This document shows positions 26,501 to 35,454 of a stretch of DNA of 64,000 nt, piece after piece. Location of the stretch: contig NC_045427.1 of the NCBI RefSeq assembly GCF_902635505.1, positions 58,864,539 through 58,928,538 of the forward strand, written 5' to 3'. This DNA comes from Sarcophilus harrisii. Its lineage: Eukaryota; Chordata; Mammalia; Dasyuromorphia; Dasyuridae. Made by a program: the position numbers and the translations under genes. The notes beneath the pieces are model-generated. The model saw only the letters and a program-made list of their open reading frames with translations. It searched no databases and was not told the DNA's origin. The stretch's first letter is position 1. Every line of letters starts with the position of its first letter.

Positions 26501-29500
26501 TAGTCATACAAACCAGAACCATCGATGGTGAAATACTCTCTGCCACGAATTATATTGTAGGAAACCGAGGCATGGCCCAACACGGTGGGGTCATCTGCAT
26601 CCACTGCTGTGACTCTGGTGACTGAAGTTCCTACAGGGAAAGTCAAACAATAGATTAGAAGAATTTTAGTTAGAGCCTTGTGCTGATAATTATTACAACA
26701 ATAGCAATAATTGTAACTCCTGTTCCTACTGTGCTTAAGGCTTGCAAAGTATTTTATATATTTACTATGGGATTGCAACCTTTCTCAGAAGACTTTGGGG
26801 AGCCACCTGTAAGGGACTCTAAATCACCTAAGACCTGGGGCATCTAGGTGGCACAGTGGATAGAGCATCAGCCCTGAAGACAGGAGGACCTGAGTTCAAA
26901 TCTGGCCTCAGACACTTAGCACTTCCTAGCTGTGTGTGACTCTGGGCAAGTCACTTAACCTCAATTGCTTCAGCTAAAAAAAAATTTAAAAATATAAATA
27001 AAAATAAATTATCCAAGACCTAAGGAGTTGTATTTCTTTAAGGGATGGGTAGGGGAGAGAAGGAAAGCTAATTAGGTTAACTAAAGCTAATTCAGGATGA
27101 AAGACCATGATTTCCCCTTATTAGGAACTCTTGAGAGGAAGAGGAGACAGATGACACAATTTTTACTTTACAGATGGAGCAGCATTGTGACCATATTGGT
27201 CATGGTTCTGACAGATTTAGACCTGGATCCTCAGACTCATGGGAAATGAAAATTATAGGGACAAATGTCAAGGTAAAAGACTGTTTAAATTTTTATGTGT
27301 GCTTACTGAGGTGTCTGCTATCCAGAAGAAAAAGTAGAATGCAGGAGTTGTGGGAAAACACCCTCCTCACTATTCCTCACATTATTTTATAAAGGGGCAT
27401 CCCCAGTTGTCTCCATTTATTCTATCAAAGCCTGCATCTGACTCATCCAATCTTATTTCTCAAAAACACATGTGGTTGTTTTCACCTTGCATTTTCTTGT
27501 ATTCCTTTGTAAATGGTATGAGGGCACAGGACAGCTTTGAGAGCCACTTAGGAGAGAATGACTTTTCCTGGCATAGGACTGAGATCTCACACTATAGCCC
27601 ATTGTTAGAGTTTTCTTTTTCTGACTGTGGCCATCATCACAAGCCAATCATTTTTCTTGACTCTAATTTCAAGGACATGATTACAAGGTTCTTGGGGTTT
27701 CCACATCCATTTGGTTGGGTTACAAGCCTAAATCTGTTGCACCTCCTAGTGGTCATAGGCACATGTTCTCATTTGATGTGGAGATAATCCCTAGCCTCTC
27801 CAGACCTCCTGGGGAAACTATGGAGGGTTATTTCCCAGTCTTTGGCCAGAGTTAGCACTCAGTCTGTGGTTACAGTTAGGGGTTTGTGGCCATGTTAGCA
27901 TTAGGACTCAGTTAGGGACTTGGTCTGTGGCCAGGATTAGGGTTTAATCTATGGTTAGAGTTAGAGTTTAGTCTGTTCCAGGGCAGACCTTGATCAGGGA
28001 GTGTGAGACAGAAAGTCTTCCTGTGTGTGAAGATGTGTTGTAGGGAACTGGGGTAGTAGGATATAAACCCCAATCTTGGACCCATTTCCACTGTGCTCTC
28101 AATAGCTACAGTTGAAGGGCCCAGATGGCTGGTGATGTCCAGGCCAGTACTGACAGGGCAGGGATGCTCAATGTTTGTTGGAATGGCAGCTGAATGCTGT
28201 CTCCCTGGCACGTACCAACAGCTGACATTTCTGGCACTGAGCCGTTGAAAACTCTCTGTGCAAATTCAGGAGCGTTATCATTCACGTCATGAACTTTGAT
28301 TGTGAAGTTGGAGGGCGGCTCCAGATTCTCGTTGGTATCTTTGTCCACAATGTATGCAGTGAGGTAATACTCCGATTTCTTTTCCCGATCCAGCCTCTCA
28401 AAAGCATACACATCTCCATTCTGTGCATGGACTTGAAAGAGTTTCCCTTCACCGGCTTCAGGCCCTTTGAGAACATACCTGGCATTTTTCCTGTTCACAC
28501 TTGATGTGATCTAAAGAAAAAAAATGAGGGCACTTAAAATTGATGGGGAAGGGATTGTTTCTATTTCCGTGCAAAATTGTTACCTTCTGTGTTTTCTTAT
28601 TAGTTAATCTTCATTTACTCTATGTCTTCAAATCTCCCCTCCTTTTTGCCCTTCCCAACTTGGCAGAATTAAAAGAAGTCGACATGGAATCAGAAATCTT
28701 TTTTGATTTCTGAATTTTGAACCCTGCTACTTAACTAGCTGTGACATTGGCCCAGTTATTTATCTTTTCTGGGCCTTAGTTTACTCCTTTGTAAGATAAG
28801 CAATTGATCTTTTCCAGCTCTAAATCCTATGACATCCCTATGAAAATTACTTTTTGTCATTCAAAATCCAATTCACATACCACCTGCTTTCCCTGATTTA
28901 ATCCTCTACAGATAAAAATGATTTTTTTTCTCTCCTCTCAATTCCCACAGCCAGAAGATATTCACATTCTTTTTTTGAAACCCAATCACTTTCCCATTCC
29001 CCATCCCCTTCCCCAATCCACCCCCACTTGTATTCCTAGCTCCATCTCCATCCCTTCAGGAAAGGATGAACAGATAAAATATGGATACTTATTCTCGAAA
29101 CAGAAAATGTGTCAGCTTGACTGATTGTTCTTATTAAAGATGTAGAGTCAATAGAGCTTTTTAATTAGAATATGCAAATTGGGTCTGGAGTCATAAAATA
29201 AATAGCCAGAATACCACTAATGAAAAGGCGCATTTACACCAAAGGCTTGGGGAAAACATATTCCTGGGAGTGATGGGCCTAAATTCTTCATATCTCACCC
29301 CACAAAGAGAGGCCATTGTGGATCTGGGCAAACAATAGATATTCAACCAATATATAGTAAATTGACTTGAAGGATTATTATATTGGAGAGGAAACAGACC
29401 TATTTTACTTGGCCCTAGATTATAGTTAGGAGAATGGATGTAAGTCTCAGGGAGGTGAATTTCAGCTTGTTAGAAGGAAAAACTTCCAGTGAATCAGAGC

Positions 29501-32500
29501 TATTAAAATTAGAATAAAATGACACTATCCTTGCTTTTAAGGAGCTTATAATCCAATTGGAGGATATGATGTATGGGTAGGAAGTATTATACAGAAGAGA
29601 ATAGAGAGGTCCAGAGGATAGATTGTGGAACTCTGGATCTAGCTGACCCTTATTTGAATTTCAACTCTGGTAAATATCAGCTGTGTGATTTTGGGTAAGT
29701 CATTTCCCACTGGGGCAAAAGGGAAGCTGGAATGGGAGGGAAAGGGCTCAGACTAGGTTTTGTGTCATGGACCTCCTTGACTATCACCAGTCTGTGGTCC
29801 CTTTTTCAGAGTAATATTTTTAATTTCACAAAGCAAAAGACACAGAATTGAAAAGGAAACCAATTGTAATGAAATAGTTATTAGAATATTAAAAAGCAAA
29901 AGTTCATGGTTGGTAGGTTAAGAATACCTGCCCTAGATAATATCTGAGGCCTTTTCTTTTAGTTCTACATCTGTGAAGCTATGATCCCACGCCCCATGGG
30001 GAAAAGAAGAGAGTCAAAAAAAAGTATTATAGGAGTATTGGGGGTAGGGAGGGGTGGAAAGACATTTATTAAGTATCTATTATGTGCCAGGTAGTGTGGT
30101 AAGGGCATTTACAAATACTATCTCATTTGATCTCTTCCAGCTAGGGGAAAATGAAGAAGGTGACTTGGAGATGATGGCACCTGAGCTGAGCCTTGAAGAC
30201 CAGTGCATCCTATTGTTTAGAAAGTCCATGCAGTGAATTAGATGTGATCTAACTTTCAGTGATCATCTGCTTTGTGGAACTAATGGGCCCACCCTGGCTG
30301 GCTGCAAAAACAGATGAGAAAGTCCTTTTCCATGTGATATGAGTCACACATGACACTAATTGATTCTACCTTATCCTGCTGTGCCCCCCCTCACTTCTTC
30401 CTTAGTTTTGGTAACAGTGAAGGAACTGAGAGAAAGAATTTGACCATTGGGCCTTTTGTTGGACGGGAGTCAAGGTCTCCTGAGGAGGAAACAGCCATAG
30501 TAATAATAAATGTAATAATTAGATTAGCAAAAGTTCAATATGAGTTAACAGCATGATATTACCCACATCTCACCTCTCCCCTCCAAAAAACCCTATGAGC
30601 CTAAGGTTTAGAGACAGTGTCCAGCATAAGGGAAGTTACAACTTAATGTATTTTGTCTCAAATAGATCTATATTGAAATAATATATACTCTTCTAGATGC
30701 CTCACAAAGGTGCTCACAATGGATAGAGTACTGGATCTGGAATTAAGAAGATTCGTCTTCTTGACTTCAAATCTGGCCTCAGACATTCACTAGCTATGTG
30801 ATTATGGGCAAACTACTTAACTCTGCCTCAGTTTCCTAATCTGAGAAATGATCTGGAGAAGGAAAAGACAAATTACTCAAGTATTTTTTGCTAAAAAAGC
30901 TGCAAATAGAGTCACAAAGAGTTGGACGTGACTGAACAGCAGCAAAAGATTCCTGATATTAGGAGGACAGCTAGATCACAGCAAAATGGGAATGGGAGAG
31001 TAGAATTGTGAGAAGCTGATTCTATAGAAGGATTAATTGAAGGAACTATTTCAGGGATACTTAGCCAGGAGAGAAGACTTAAGGGGATGGGGGAGAAAGG
31101 GGATAGCTTTTTTTTACAAAAATTTGAAGAGCTGTCACACAAAAGAAGGATTCATCTTGTACTTGGTTCCAAAGAACAGAATCAGAAGCAATGGATAGAA
31201 ATTACAGGGCAGCTGATTTTTACCTTGATGTAATTATAGTGTGAGTTTTATCTTTGTCTCATCTGAAGAGCCATGAACCTTGTATTCCAAAAGTCAGCCC
31301 TATCTATAAAGCTTTGGCTGATACAAAAAGAAGCTAAAAGGTAAGGGGCAGAAATGACATGGAAATGGACCTTAGGTGATGAAGAAAGATGGTCTCTGAG
31401 ATGCAGAGAGAGCCTGCTTTGGTTCCTGAGGAACTTTTTCTGTAAAAAAATCTATTTCTTTGGTCAGGAGAACTTATAAGGTAGCTTATAAGGCCCAAGA
31501 GGCTTGGGGTATCTCCTCGGATGATGATCTGAAAGAGAACTCAGTGTTTGAATTCAGATTCCTGTTGGCTTCCCTTGAGAAGGGGCCAAAGACAGCTGTT
31601 GCATCATCCATTCTCTCAACTGACAACTATTGACTGTGCTGGAAATTAGGAATGGGATCACATTGGAGAATATTTGTTCACAACTGCTGGGACTGACTGA
31701 TAGGGAATTTATGTAGCTGAATGGTATCTGGGAATTCTTGAGTTTGCAGTGTTTTCCACAGATCAGTAAGAGACTGGAAAGAATTACAGGCATATATAAC
31801 TTGTGTGGTCTTTGTTTTAATGCATGTCAACTATATTTCCTGCATTTCCTTGGTCATGAGTGATGAAGGGTAAGTTAGTTGATTCCTTCATGACATTCAC
31901 ATAATTAAGGTTCACTGACATATAACAGACCAGAGTGGAGGACAGAGATTTTCCCATTGGGAAGAGTTTGCTTAAGCCAAGATTTTAACTAGATATATTC
32001 ACATGATCCATACCCTTAGACTAAAGAAGTAGCAAAAACAATTTGGGAAAGTTGGGGTTAGATGTAGCGACTCTATAATAGCCACGTTCTTCTTGGATAT
32101 CCCCTGCCACTGAGAGGGTGAATAACTGTCCAGATGTGTAAAGGGATGCAGGTACCTGGGATCTCCTCATTGAAAGGGGTCATTTAATTGTGCCACACAG
32201 CCCCTTGGTGGTTTAATAAGGAAAAACTTCCTAACAATGAGATAGATTCCAAAATGTGTTGGGGCTTTCTGAAGGGTTAAGTAGCAAATTCTATATCATG
32301 GAGGCCTTCAAGCAAAGGATAAAACTTGTCAAGGATGTTGCAGAGGGAATTCCTGTCCAGATGTAGATTTCTTTTGAGATCCCTTCTAATCCTGAGATTG
32401 TGTTTTCTATAATTGGACCTCAAATGGAACAGCTTCAGTATTAATGATGATTTTTCTTAGGATTTTCTCAGTGTTTCTCTTAGTGTCCTCACACTGAGGC

Positions 32501-33635
32501 TTGGAAAACATCTTAGAAATGACCAGATTGGCACTATGAACAGAGCATTAGCTCTCTAGCCAGAAGACCTGGATTTGAATTTTACCATCTCTTTAAGCTG
32601 GGGTCAATCCCAACCCCATGGGTCTGTTTCCTCATTTTGCAAATTAATCAGGTATATCTAGATGACTTCCTAGAATATTATTCCCTCACTTTATACAATA
32701 GGAAACTGAGTCCAGTTAAGAAATAAATTACCCAATAACACATACCATGTATTTATTTTCCCCAAAGCCATTTCTTTCTCCAAACTTGAAGGGAAGGAAT
32801 TTTTGTTTTTGTCTATCTAGCACCTTGAAGATGTATTGGCTTATGCTGAGTCAGGATTTGAATCCTGACTTCTTAATTTTGAAGATAGTACTCTTCCCAT
32901 TCCTCTAGATTGCCTTCCCTGCTGCTGCTCACAGGAGATACCACAGGAGAATGTGGTACACTGAGCCTCTTACCTTCTCTTCTCTGCTTATTCAAGGTTT
33001 ATTCATTTACTTCAAAGCCCACCTCCTCCAGAAAATCTTCCCAAACCAGTTTAATCCATGATGAGTGTGTCTGACAAAGGCTCTCCATACATCCATTGTT
33101 TAAGGAAATAATGGCTCACATCCTATTGGTTTCATGTGTGATATTCTTGTCTCCCTAGATGGTAAGCCTTTTGAGAGCAGGGGCTCTGTAAGTGTAACAC
33201 TCAATTGGGTAAGTAATGACTCTTTTCAGAGACTTTGTATCTTTATCTGTGAACTAAAAGGACTGGAGTCAACCTCTAACTTTTAAACTATAATTCTCAG
33301 TGATGTTTCCCTCTTACCCAGAAGGTCTATAGTAGTATAGCTTGAATAGCAGGGACTCTGAGAAAACTGTTTGCCTTGCTGCAAGAAGTCCTACGTATGA
33401 TAGTCAGCCTCTTAAAGAGAGAACTTTTTACCTTGCCCACAAGATGAGGGAGTTGGCCAGTCATCTCTTCCTGGATGTGCATTTGGTTCCAAATCCAATC
33501 TCTCTTAAACCGTGGGCGAACATCCTGGGCCCCTGACAGGGGAAGCTCTAGGGGGAAGTTTTCTGCCTCTGCACAGGCTCTTATCACACTTTTGCAGGCT
33601 GCAGCCAGGAAAAGGATGAGGATCTGTTTTTCCAT
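12619..33635 (-). CDS. CDH5: Cadherin-5 (VE-cadherin), complete spliced coding sequence in 11 coding exons
   Basis: CDH5 is the calcium-dependent homophilic adhesion receptor of endothelial adherens junctions; its tail binds p120-catenin, beta-catenin and plakoglobin. Coding exons on the minus strand are 33635-33432, 28510-28216, 26630-26514, 24778-24614, 23481-23294, 22256-22006, 19698-19556, 18950-18823, 16489-16381, 14713-14468 and 13148-12619. They total 2376 nt (791 residues plus TAA), every junction is GT/AG and phases match. Layout: signal peptide about 1-22, propeptide ending in a furin-type RFKR at 42-45, mature N-terminus DWIWNQ (46-51) with the two tryptophans of type II cadherins, five cadherin repeats, one membrane span about 597-623, and a cytoplasmic tail to 791. 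Seen: reading frame, splice sites and motifs. Known: similarity to human VE-cadherin across the whole length and the same 12-exon structure. No stops or frameshifts break it, so the gene looks functional. Confidence 0.97.
13149..14467 (-). other. CDH5 intron 11
   Basis: It contains an old dispersed repeat (13190-13320), MIR/SINE-like pieces (about 13475-13600 and 14205-14330 minus; 13735-13870 plus), and an internal L1 ORF1 fragment (13871-14158). Confidence 0.8.
13871..14158 (+). repeat. L1 ORF1 fragment flanked by a 15-bp duplication
   Basis: From 13910 to the TAA at 14141-14143 one frame reads ALLEETIKNLKRELEEKWGK, EAMQESTEKTYNSLKEKF and ELEKVKNSQ, which is the charged coiled-coil part of L1 ORF1. 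The flanks ATAATAATCC(T/C)TGCT at 13856-13870 and 14159-14173 match in 14 of 15 bases and resemble a target-site duplication. No L1 3'UTR or poly(A) tail is present; the insert stops just past an internal A(9) run, so it is truncated at both ends. It is antisense to CDH5. Confidence 0.75.
14468..14713 (-). CDS. CDH5: CDH5 exon 11: end of EC5 and most of the membrane span
   Basis: 246 nt, residues 534-616, phase 1 in and out. The acceptor is ACCTTTCAG; the donor is GTTG|GTAAGT. It encodes NITVKYGQFDRE, the paired cysteines CKC (579-581) and FC (589), conserved in human, and the hydrophobic run SIQALVAIFLCILTIV. The membrane span is completed by the first residues of exon 12. The 82-residue extracellular part agrees with human in length. 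Confidence 0.95.
14714..16380 (-). other. CDH5 intron 10
   Basis: It holds a MIR-like piece (14800-14930), a C/T-rich tract (14990-15125), two SINE/MIR-like copies on the plus strand (about 15270-15485 and 15575-15735), an old dispersed repeat (15745-15880, CCTACTATGTGCCAGGCACT) and the unnamed ancient repeat (about 15900-16270). No gene lies in it. Confidence 0.75.
16381..16489 (-). CDS. CDH5: CDH5 exon 10: EC5 first part
   Basis: 109 nt, residues 498-534, phase 0 in and phase 1 out. The acceptor is AATCACCACAG after a pyrimidine-rich stretch; the donor is CGAG|GTATTG. It encodes LVTRILATDKDITPRDVKFKY and ends in an NFTLTEN segment, matching human QISAIDKDITPRNVKFKF. EC5 of VE-cadherin is the membrane-proximal, atypical repeat without a following calcium linker. 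Confidence 0.94.
17549..17588. repeat. (TG)20 microsatellite
   Basis: An uninterrupted TG run in intron 9. Confidence 0.95.
18065..18260. repeat. AT-rich tandem array (ACTATAACAT / ATAATATAAT units)
   Basis: Short degenerate units of TATAACATA, ATAATATAATG and CCTATAATAT repeat for about 190 bp, immediately before the duplicated 18301-18494 segment. Confidence 0.8.
18301..18494. repeat. 194-bp segment duplicated at 21476-21669
   Basis: Starts CTGAAGCTTGCCTCAACCAC and ends CCCAAGGGGGCATT. Read by eye, all 194 positions, including an A(11) run, are identical to 21476-21669 in the same orientation. It matches no repeat family I know. This copy is taken as the source. Confidence 0.9.
18823..18950 (-). 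CDS. CDH5: CDH5 exon 9: end of EC4, EC4/EC5 linker
   Basis: 128 nt, residues 455-497, phase 1 in and phase 0 out. The acceptor is CCTTTCCCAG; the donor is AACA|GTGAGT. It encodes TGQESIVQVHVEILDENDNAPEI split over the EC4 end, with the linker DENDNAP at 473-479, and reaches the conserved VCENA at the start of EC5. The edges are fixed by the GGG codon split with exon 8 and by the phase 0 join to exon 10. Confidence 0.95.
18951..19555 (-). other. CDH5 intron 8
   Basis: A short intron. It contains the 21-bp word AGATTCATTTATGTAAGGGC(C) at 19072-19092, reused at 21165-21185, and a SINE/MIR-like piece at about 19135-19345. I see nothing else. Confidence 0.75.
19556..19698 (-). CDS. CDH5: CDH5 exon 8: EC4 core
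   Basis: 143 nt, residues 407-455, phase 2 in and phase 1 out. The acceptor is ATAATATAG and the donor CGTG|GTAAGA. It encodes YSIRKTSDKGQFF, then LDRE (434-437) and IYPWYNLTVEA, closely following human EC4. The NLT at 443-445 is a glycosylation sequon also present in human. With exon 9 it is bracketed by identical 194-bp direct repeats. Confidence 0.95.
19699..22005 (-). other. CDH5 intron 7
   Basis: It holds a SINE on the minus strand (about 20180-20375), a SINE/MIR-like piece on the plus strand (about 20770-20935), and an L2 3' end (about 21050-21860) split by the 505-bp mosaic block at 21165-21669. Confidence 0.8.
21165..21669. repeat. Three-part mosaic insertion copied from neighbouring CDH5 introns
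   Basis: Part A (21165-21185) equals 19072-19092. Part B (21184-21474) is the reverse complement of 23903-24193, 291 bp without indels and with about five substitutions. Part C (21476-21669) equals 18301-18494. A and B share CC at the junction; one base (21475) lies between B and C. The flanks, GGACTTAGCATA on the left and AGTGCCCCTCCTCAGTCTC on the right, read as one L2 3' end with some 40-50 bp missing, so this locus is the recipient. See findings. Confidence 0.9.
22006..22256 (-). CDS. CDH5: CDH5 exon 7: EC3 second half and EC4 start
   Basis: 251 nt, residues 324-407, phase 0 in and phase 2 out. The acceptor is CTCTTTCCTAG; the donor is ATTGA|GTAAGA. It encodes ALDYE in place of the usual LDRE, as in human VE-cadherin (PLDYE), then DVDEPPVF (366-373) as the EC3/EC4 linker and RDPDAA as the next calcium motif. 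The departures from canonical LDRE and DxNDN are therefore family features, not damage. Confidence 0.95.
22257..23293 (-). other. CDH5 intron 6
   Basis: Mostly unique-looking sequence, with an L2-like stretch at about 22600-22880 and a SINE/MIR-like piece on the minus strand at about 23105-23250. No gene is visible. Confidence 0.7.
23294..23481 (-). CDS. CDH5: CDH5 exon 6: EC3 first half
   Basis: 188 nt, residues 261-323, phase 1 in and phase 0 out. Two AGs stand 3 nt apart (GAGCAG|CA); the second is chosen because it restores ACA and gives TNYKFVVPEDIRVG, matching the human sequence. It encodes the calcium motif EDPDEPQN (283-290). The donor is ATGAAG|GTACCT. With exon 7 it lies between the arms of a 291-bp inverted repeat. 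Confidence 0.95.
23482..24613 (-). other. CDH5 intron 5
   Basis: It contains an L2-like 3' end (about 23640-23900), the source arm of the 291-bp inverted repeat (23903-24193), and degenerate GGTTAGGATT / GGATTTGG words (24095-24310). Confidence 0.75.
23903..24193. repeat. 291-bp inverted-repeat arm, source of mosaic part B
   Basis: Its reverse complement recurs at 21184-21474 at about 98% identity with equal length. Both copies contain an apparent 60-residue frame that begins MDHQSSNSFIKHLL; its presence in both simply reflects the duplication. The left end is part of an old dispersed repeat (AAGCATTTACTATGTTCTAG). Confidence 0.9.
24614..24778 (-). CDS. CDH5: CDH5 exon 5: EC2 second half and EC2/EC3 linker
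   Basis: 165 nt, residues 206-261, phase 1 in and out. The acceptor is CACATCTAG; the donor is GAAA|GTGAGT. It encodes LDRE (215-218) and the linker DINDNFP (250-256), both hallmark calcium-binding motifs. The split codons at both ends (GGT and ACA) are restored correctly by the neighbours, which confirms the exon edges. Confidence 0.95.
24779..26513 (-). other. CDH5 intron 4
   Basis: It holds an L2 3' end (about 24890-25115), a hAT-like element (25328-25508), an old dispersed repeat (25610-25700) and otherwise unremarkable sequence with another L2-like tail (about 26215-26310). Confidence 0.7.
25328..25508. mobile_element. hAT-like non-autonomous DNA transposon, copy 1
   Basis: 181 bp between CAGGGCTTGTTAAACT and GTTTAAGAAGCTG, imperfect terminal inverted repeats starting CAG and ending CTG. 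The interior has ACCATTTATTGATAACAAAT and CAACTCTCACATTC. Two related copies lie at 42584-42759 and 60360-60539. No coding capacity; I could not see an 8-bp target duplication. Confidence 0.65.
26514..26630 (-). CDS. CDH5: CDH5 exon 4: EC2 first half
   Basis: 117 nt, residues 167-206, phase 1 in and out. The acceptor is TTTCCCTGTAG; the donor is TCTG|GTTTGT, which departs from the consensus after the GT but keeps the frame. It encodes TAVDADDPTV, with the DADDP calcium motif at 177-181, and the strand leading to EYFTIDGSG. Because it is 117 nt and symmetric in phase, skipping it would keep the reading frame while deleting part of EC2. Confidence 0.94.
26834..27010 (+). repeat. tRNA-like marsupial SINE with A-rich tail
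   Basis: Starts GGGGCATCTAGGTGGCACAG, has GTTCAAATCTGGCC (B box) and GGGCAAGTCACTTAACC, and ends in A(9)/AAATATAAATAAA. One of the less diverged copies. Confidence 0.8.
27835..27990. repeat. Degenerate GTTAGGGTT-type minisatellite
   Basis: Repeats of (A)GTTAG(G) alternating with GTCTGTGG and TGGCCA, with an irregular unit of roughly 25-30 bp. It resembles a decayed telomere-like (TTAGGG) tract, but no uninterrupted TTAGGG run exists. Confidence 0.55.
28216..28510 (-). CDS. CDH5: CDH5 exon 3: rest of EC1, start of EC2
   Basis: 295 nt, residues 69-167, phase 0 in and phase 1 out. The acceptor is TTCTTTAG and the donor GTTG|GTACGT. The exon encodes the calcium-binding LDRE (108-111), a DKD (124-126) and the EC1/EC2 linker DVNDNAP (143-149), then the start of EC2 (SVPEMSAVG). 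The order and spacing match the first cadherin repeat of human VE-cadherin, which is nearly residue-for-residue similar here. Confidence 0.95.
29749..29930. mobile_element. hAT-like non-autonomous element with TTCTTAACCT-type ends
   Basis: The right end AGGTTAAGAATACCTG, reversed, is CAGGTATTCTTAACCT; the left end starts CAGACTAGGTTTTGTGTCAT. The interior has ATGGACCTCCTTGACT and AACCAATTGTAATGAAATAG. A diverged second copy lies at about 46797-46982. Old, non-coding. Confidence 0.55.
30700..30950 (+). repeat. Full-length marsupial SINE
   Basis: From AATGGATAGAGTACTGGATC through TTCAAATCTGGCCTCAGACA to the 3' part AGAGTTGGACGTGACTGAAC and AGCAGCAAAAG. Same family as the copies at 38805, 50465, 51955 and 59125. 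Confidence 0.75.
32195..32420 (+). repeat. CR1/L3-type LINE 3' end
   Basis: AAGGAAAAACTTCCTAACAA, GGAGGCCTTCAAGCAAAGGA and GATCCCTTCTAATCCTGAGA follow in the order typical of L3/CR1 3' ends. A related 5' part lies at about 30980-31240 (GGAGAGAAGACTTAAGGGGA). Confidence 0.7.
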
Positions 33636-33656
33636 CTTCCTGTGACCTGCTCAAGT
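33432..33656 (-). CDS. CDH5: CDH5 exon 2: 5'UTR end, signal peptide, propeptide, start of EC1
   Basis: The acceptor (TTTTTTGTAG, ending at 33657) is followed by a short leader and an ATG at 33635. The coding part is 204 nt, residues 1-68, ending in phase 0 at AAG|GTAAAA. Residues 1-22 form a hydrophobic signal peptide (MEKQILILFLAAA...), likely cut near ACA|EAE. The propeptide ends in RPRFKR (40-45), a furin-type site. DWIWNQMH follows, with Trp47 and Trp49 corresponding to the type II cadherin Trp2 and Trp4 that insert into the partner's EC1. This ATG is the first after the acceptor and sits directly before the signal peptide. Confidence 0.95.
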
Positions 33657-33684
33657 CTACAAAAAAGGTAAGGACAAATTTTTT

Positions 33685-35160
33685 AAAATAGTAATTAGCA
33701 TTTATATAGTGTTTTAAGGTTTACATAATCCATGCAACAACTCTGAGAGGTAGGATCCATTATCCCCATTTTACCAATGGGGAAACTGAGACACAGATAA
33801 GTTAAGGACATATATTAGCTACTAAGTGTTTGAGGTTGGATTTGAACTAGTCTTCCTGAATCCATGCCCCATGCCCTATCCATTGTGCCACTTTGCTTGC
33901 TTAGTACACAACCACTGAGCCATCTACTTGCCTAAATGAATTCCATTAATTAAACAATACTAAATTTAAAAGTTTAAATTAAAATATTTAGTAACTGCTA
34001 TAGTTGAAAGACATTATACTTGATGCTGAGGGGCAAAAAGCTTTTCTGATACTTTTTTTTCCTTCCCTCTCTAGATTGTAAACTTCTTGAGAGCAGGGCC
34101 TGTGTCATATCTATGCTAAAAGAATGAATTAACTTCCAAATTGAGATTCGGGCAATTGGAATAAGGAATTTGAGCAAAAAGAGGATATTTTTGCCTGAAT
34201 AATTCAAAGAATGTCGAAGGCAGAGATTGTTTTGTTGTTACTTTTTTGAATATCTGCAGGTGCTAGCATAGTACCTTGCACATAGTAGGTACTTCATAAT
34301 TATTTGTTATTTGTTGAAAGATTCACAGATGAGGCCTTTGAGAGGACCCTGAAGCAAGAGAAGGAATATAACTGATAGAGATGATAGGAAGTCCTATGCT
34401 GGGTATGGAGAAAGGCATGAGCAAAGAAATGGGGATGGGAGAGGTGAGGACGAAAATGGCGGATGGAGAGTGTTCCAGGAGATCACCATATGAAGGGTAC
34501 TAGTATGAGATAAGATTGGAAGTTAGATTGCTGACAGATTGTAGAGCTTGAATACCAAGACAAGTTGGTACTTTTATTGGGAAGCAATTGGAAGCCACAA
34601 CTTACATATAATTATATATTGCATAAAATTATAGAAGTTCTTAATAAAGGGGAGATAGATAGGTAATCCAGTGGATAGAATTCTAGTCCTTGAGTCAGAA
34701 GGACCTGAGTTCAAATCCAGCCTCAGACACTTAACTAGCTATGTGACACCGAGCAAGTCACTTAATTCAGTTTGCCTCAGTTTTCTCATCTATTATATGA
34801 GATTGGATGAGATGTTATCTAAGGTCCCTTTTAGCTTTAAATCAATACCTTATAAACATTTATTAAGCACCTACTTTGTACTGGGCAGTGTAAGCAATGG
34901 AGATCTAAAAAGAAGAAGCAAAAGACAGTGTCTGCCTTCATGATTTAATGTAAACAACTATATAGATGATAAATTAGAAATAATTAAGAAATTAAAAAAG
35001 AGAAGGCACAGGAATTAAGAGGATGTAGAGAAGATTTTTTTGTAGAAAGTGAGATTTCATTTGGGACTTAATGGAAGCCAGGGAGGTTGGTAGTCAAGTC
35101 TGGAGAAGGGAGAGTTTTCCAGGCTAGGAATGATGAGTATACTTTTCAGAGAAGATTTTG
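33685..35160. repeat. SINE and old dispersed repeats at the 3' end of intron 1
   Basis: 33685-33900 is a SINE/MIR-like copy on the minus strand (GCATTTATATAGTG to CCTATCCATTGTGCCA). About 34050-34310 is an L2 tail. 34650-34850 is a marsupial SINE on the plus strand. 34850-34990 is an old dispersed repeat. 34330-34600 and 35000-35160 belong to the unnamed ancient repeat also at 8085-8960. Confidence 0.6.
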
Positions 35161-35454
35161 ACCTGATATAAGAAAAAACTTTCTAAATAATAAAAAATAC
35201 TATCCCACTGGATTCTGTAGTAGGGTAGCTGAGTTCAAACCTTGTCACTTGTGTGACCTGGGATAAACTACTCCCACATACTGTAACCTAGTTTCCTTCC
35301 AAGTAAAATGGGAAGGGGATTCGACTTGGATCTTTAATTCTCATCCTTTAAATGTGGGGTTTCTTGAAATTGATGATTTTCCTGACTTTACTTTTTCCAA
35401 GGATTAGAAGTCCACTCTCAAGGCTTCTGAAATGAGTTTCCATCCATTGTACAT

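Larger units (their letters stand above)
26631..28215 (-). other. CDH5 intron 3
   Basis: It contains a SINE/MIR-like remnant (26680-26775), a marsupial SINE on the plus strand (26834-27010), and a degenerate GTTAGGGTT/GTCTGTGG minisatellite (27835-27990). Region 27020-27830 shows no recognisable repeat or gene; a 145-residue frame at 27350-27787 has no domain I recognise. Confidence 0.7.
28511..33431 (-). other. CDH5 intron 2
   Basis: It contains SINE/MIR-like pieces (28660-28830 plus, 29590-29710 plus), a hAT-like element (29749-29930), an old dispersed repeat (30055-30200), a marsupial SINE (30700-30950), CR1/L3 3' fragments (about 30980-31240 and 32195-32420), and an L2 tail (about 32985-33260). 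Region 31250-32190 has no repeat I can name and no gene. Confidence 0.7.

Noticed and set aside
27350-27787. 145-residue plus-strand frame in intron 3
   Set aside because: The longest frame outside CDH5 exons on the plus strand, but no recognisable domain, no splice or initiation support; consistent with chance.
27835-27990. Interstitial telomere repeat
   Set aside because: GTTAGGGTT-like words are irregular with no consecutive TTAGGG units, so only a degenerate minisatellite is claimed.
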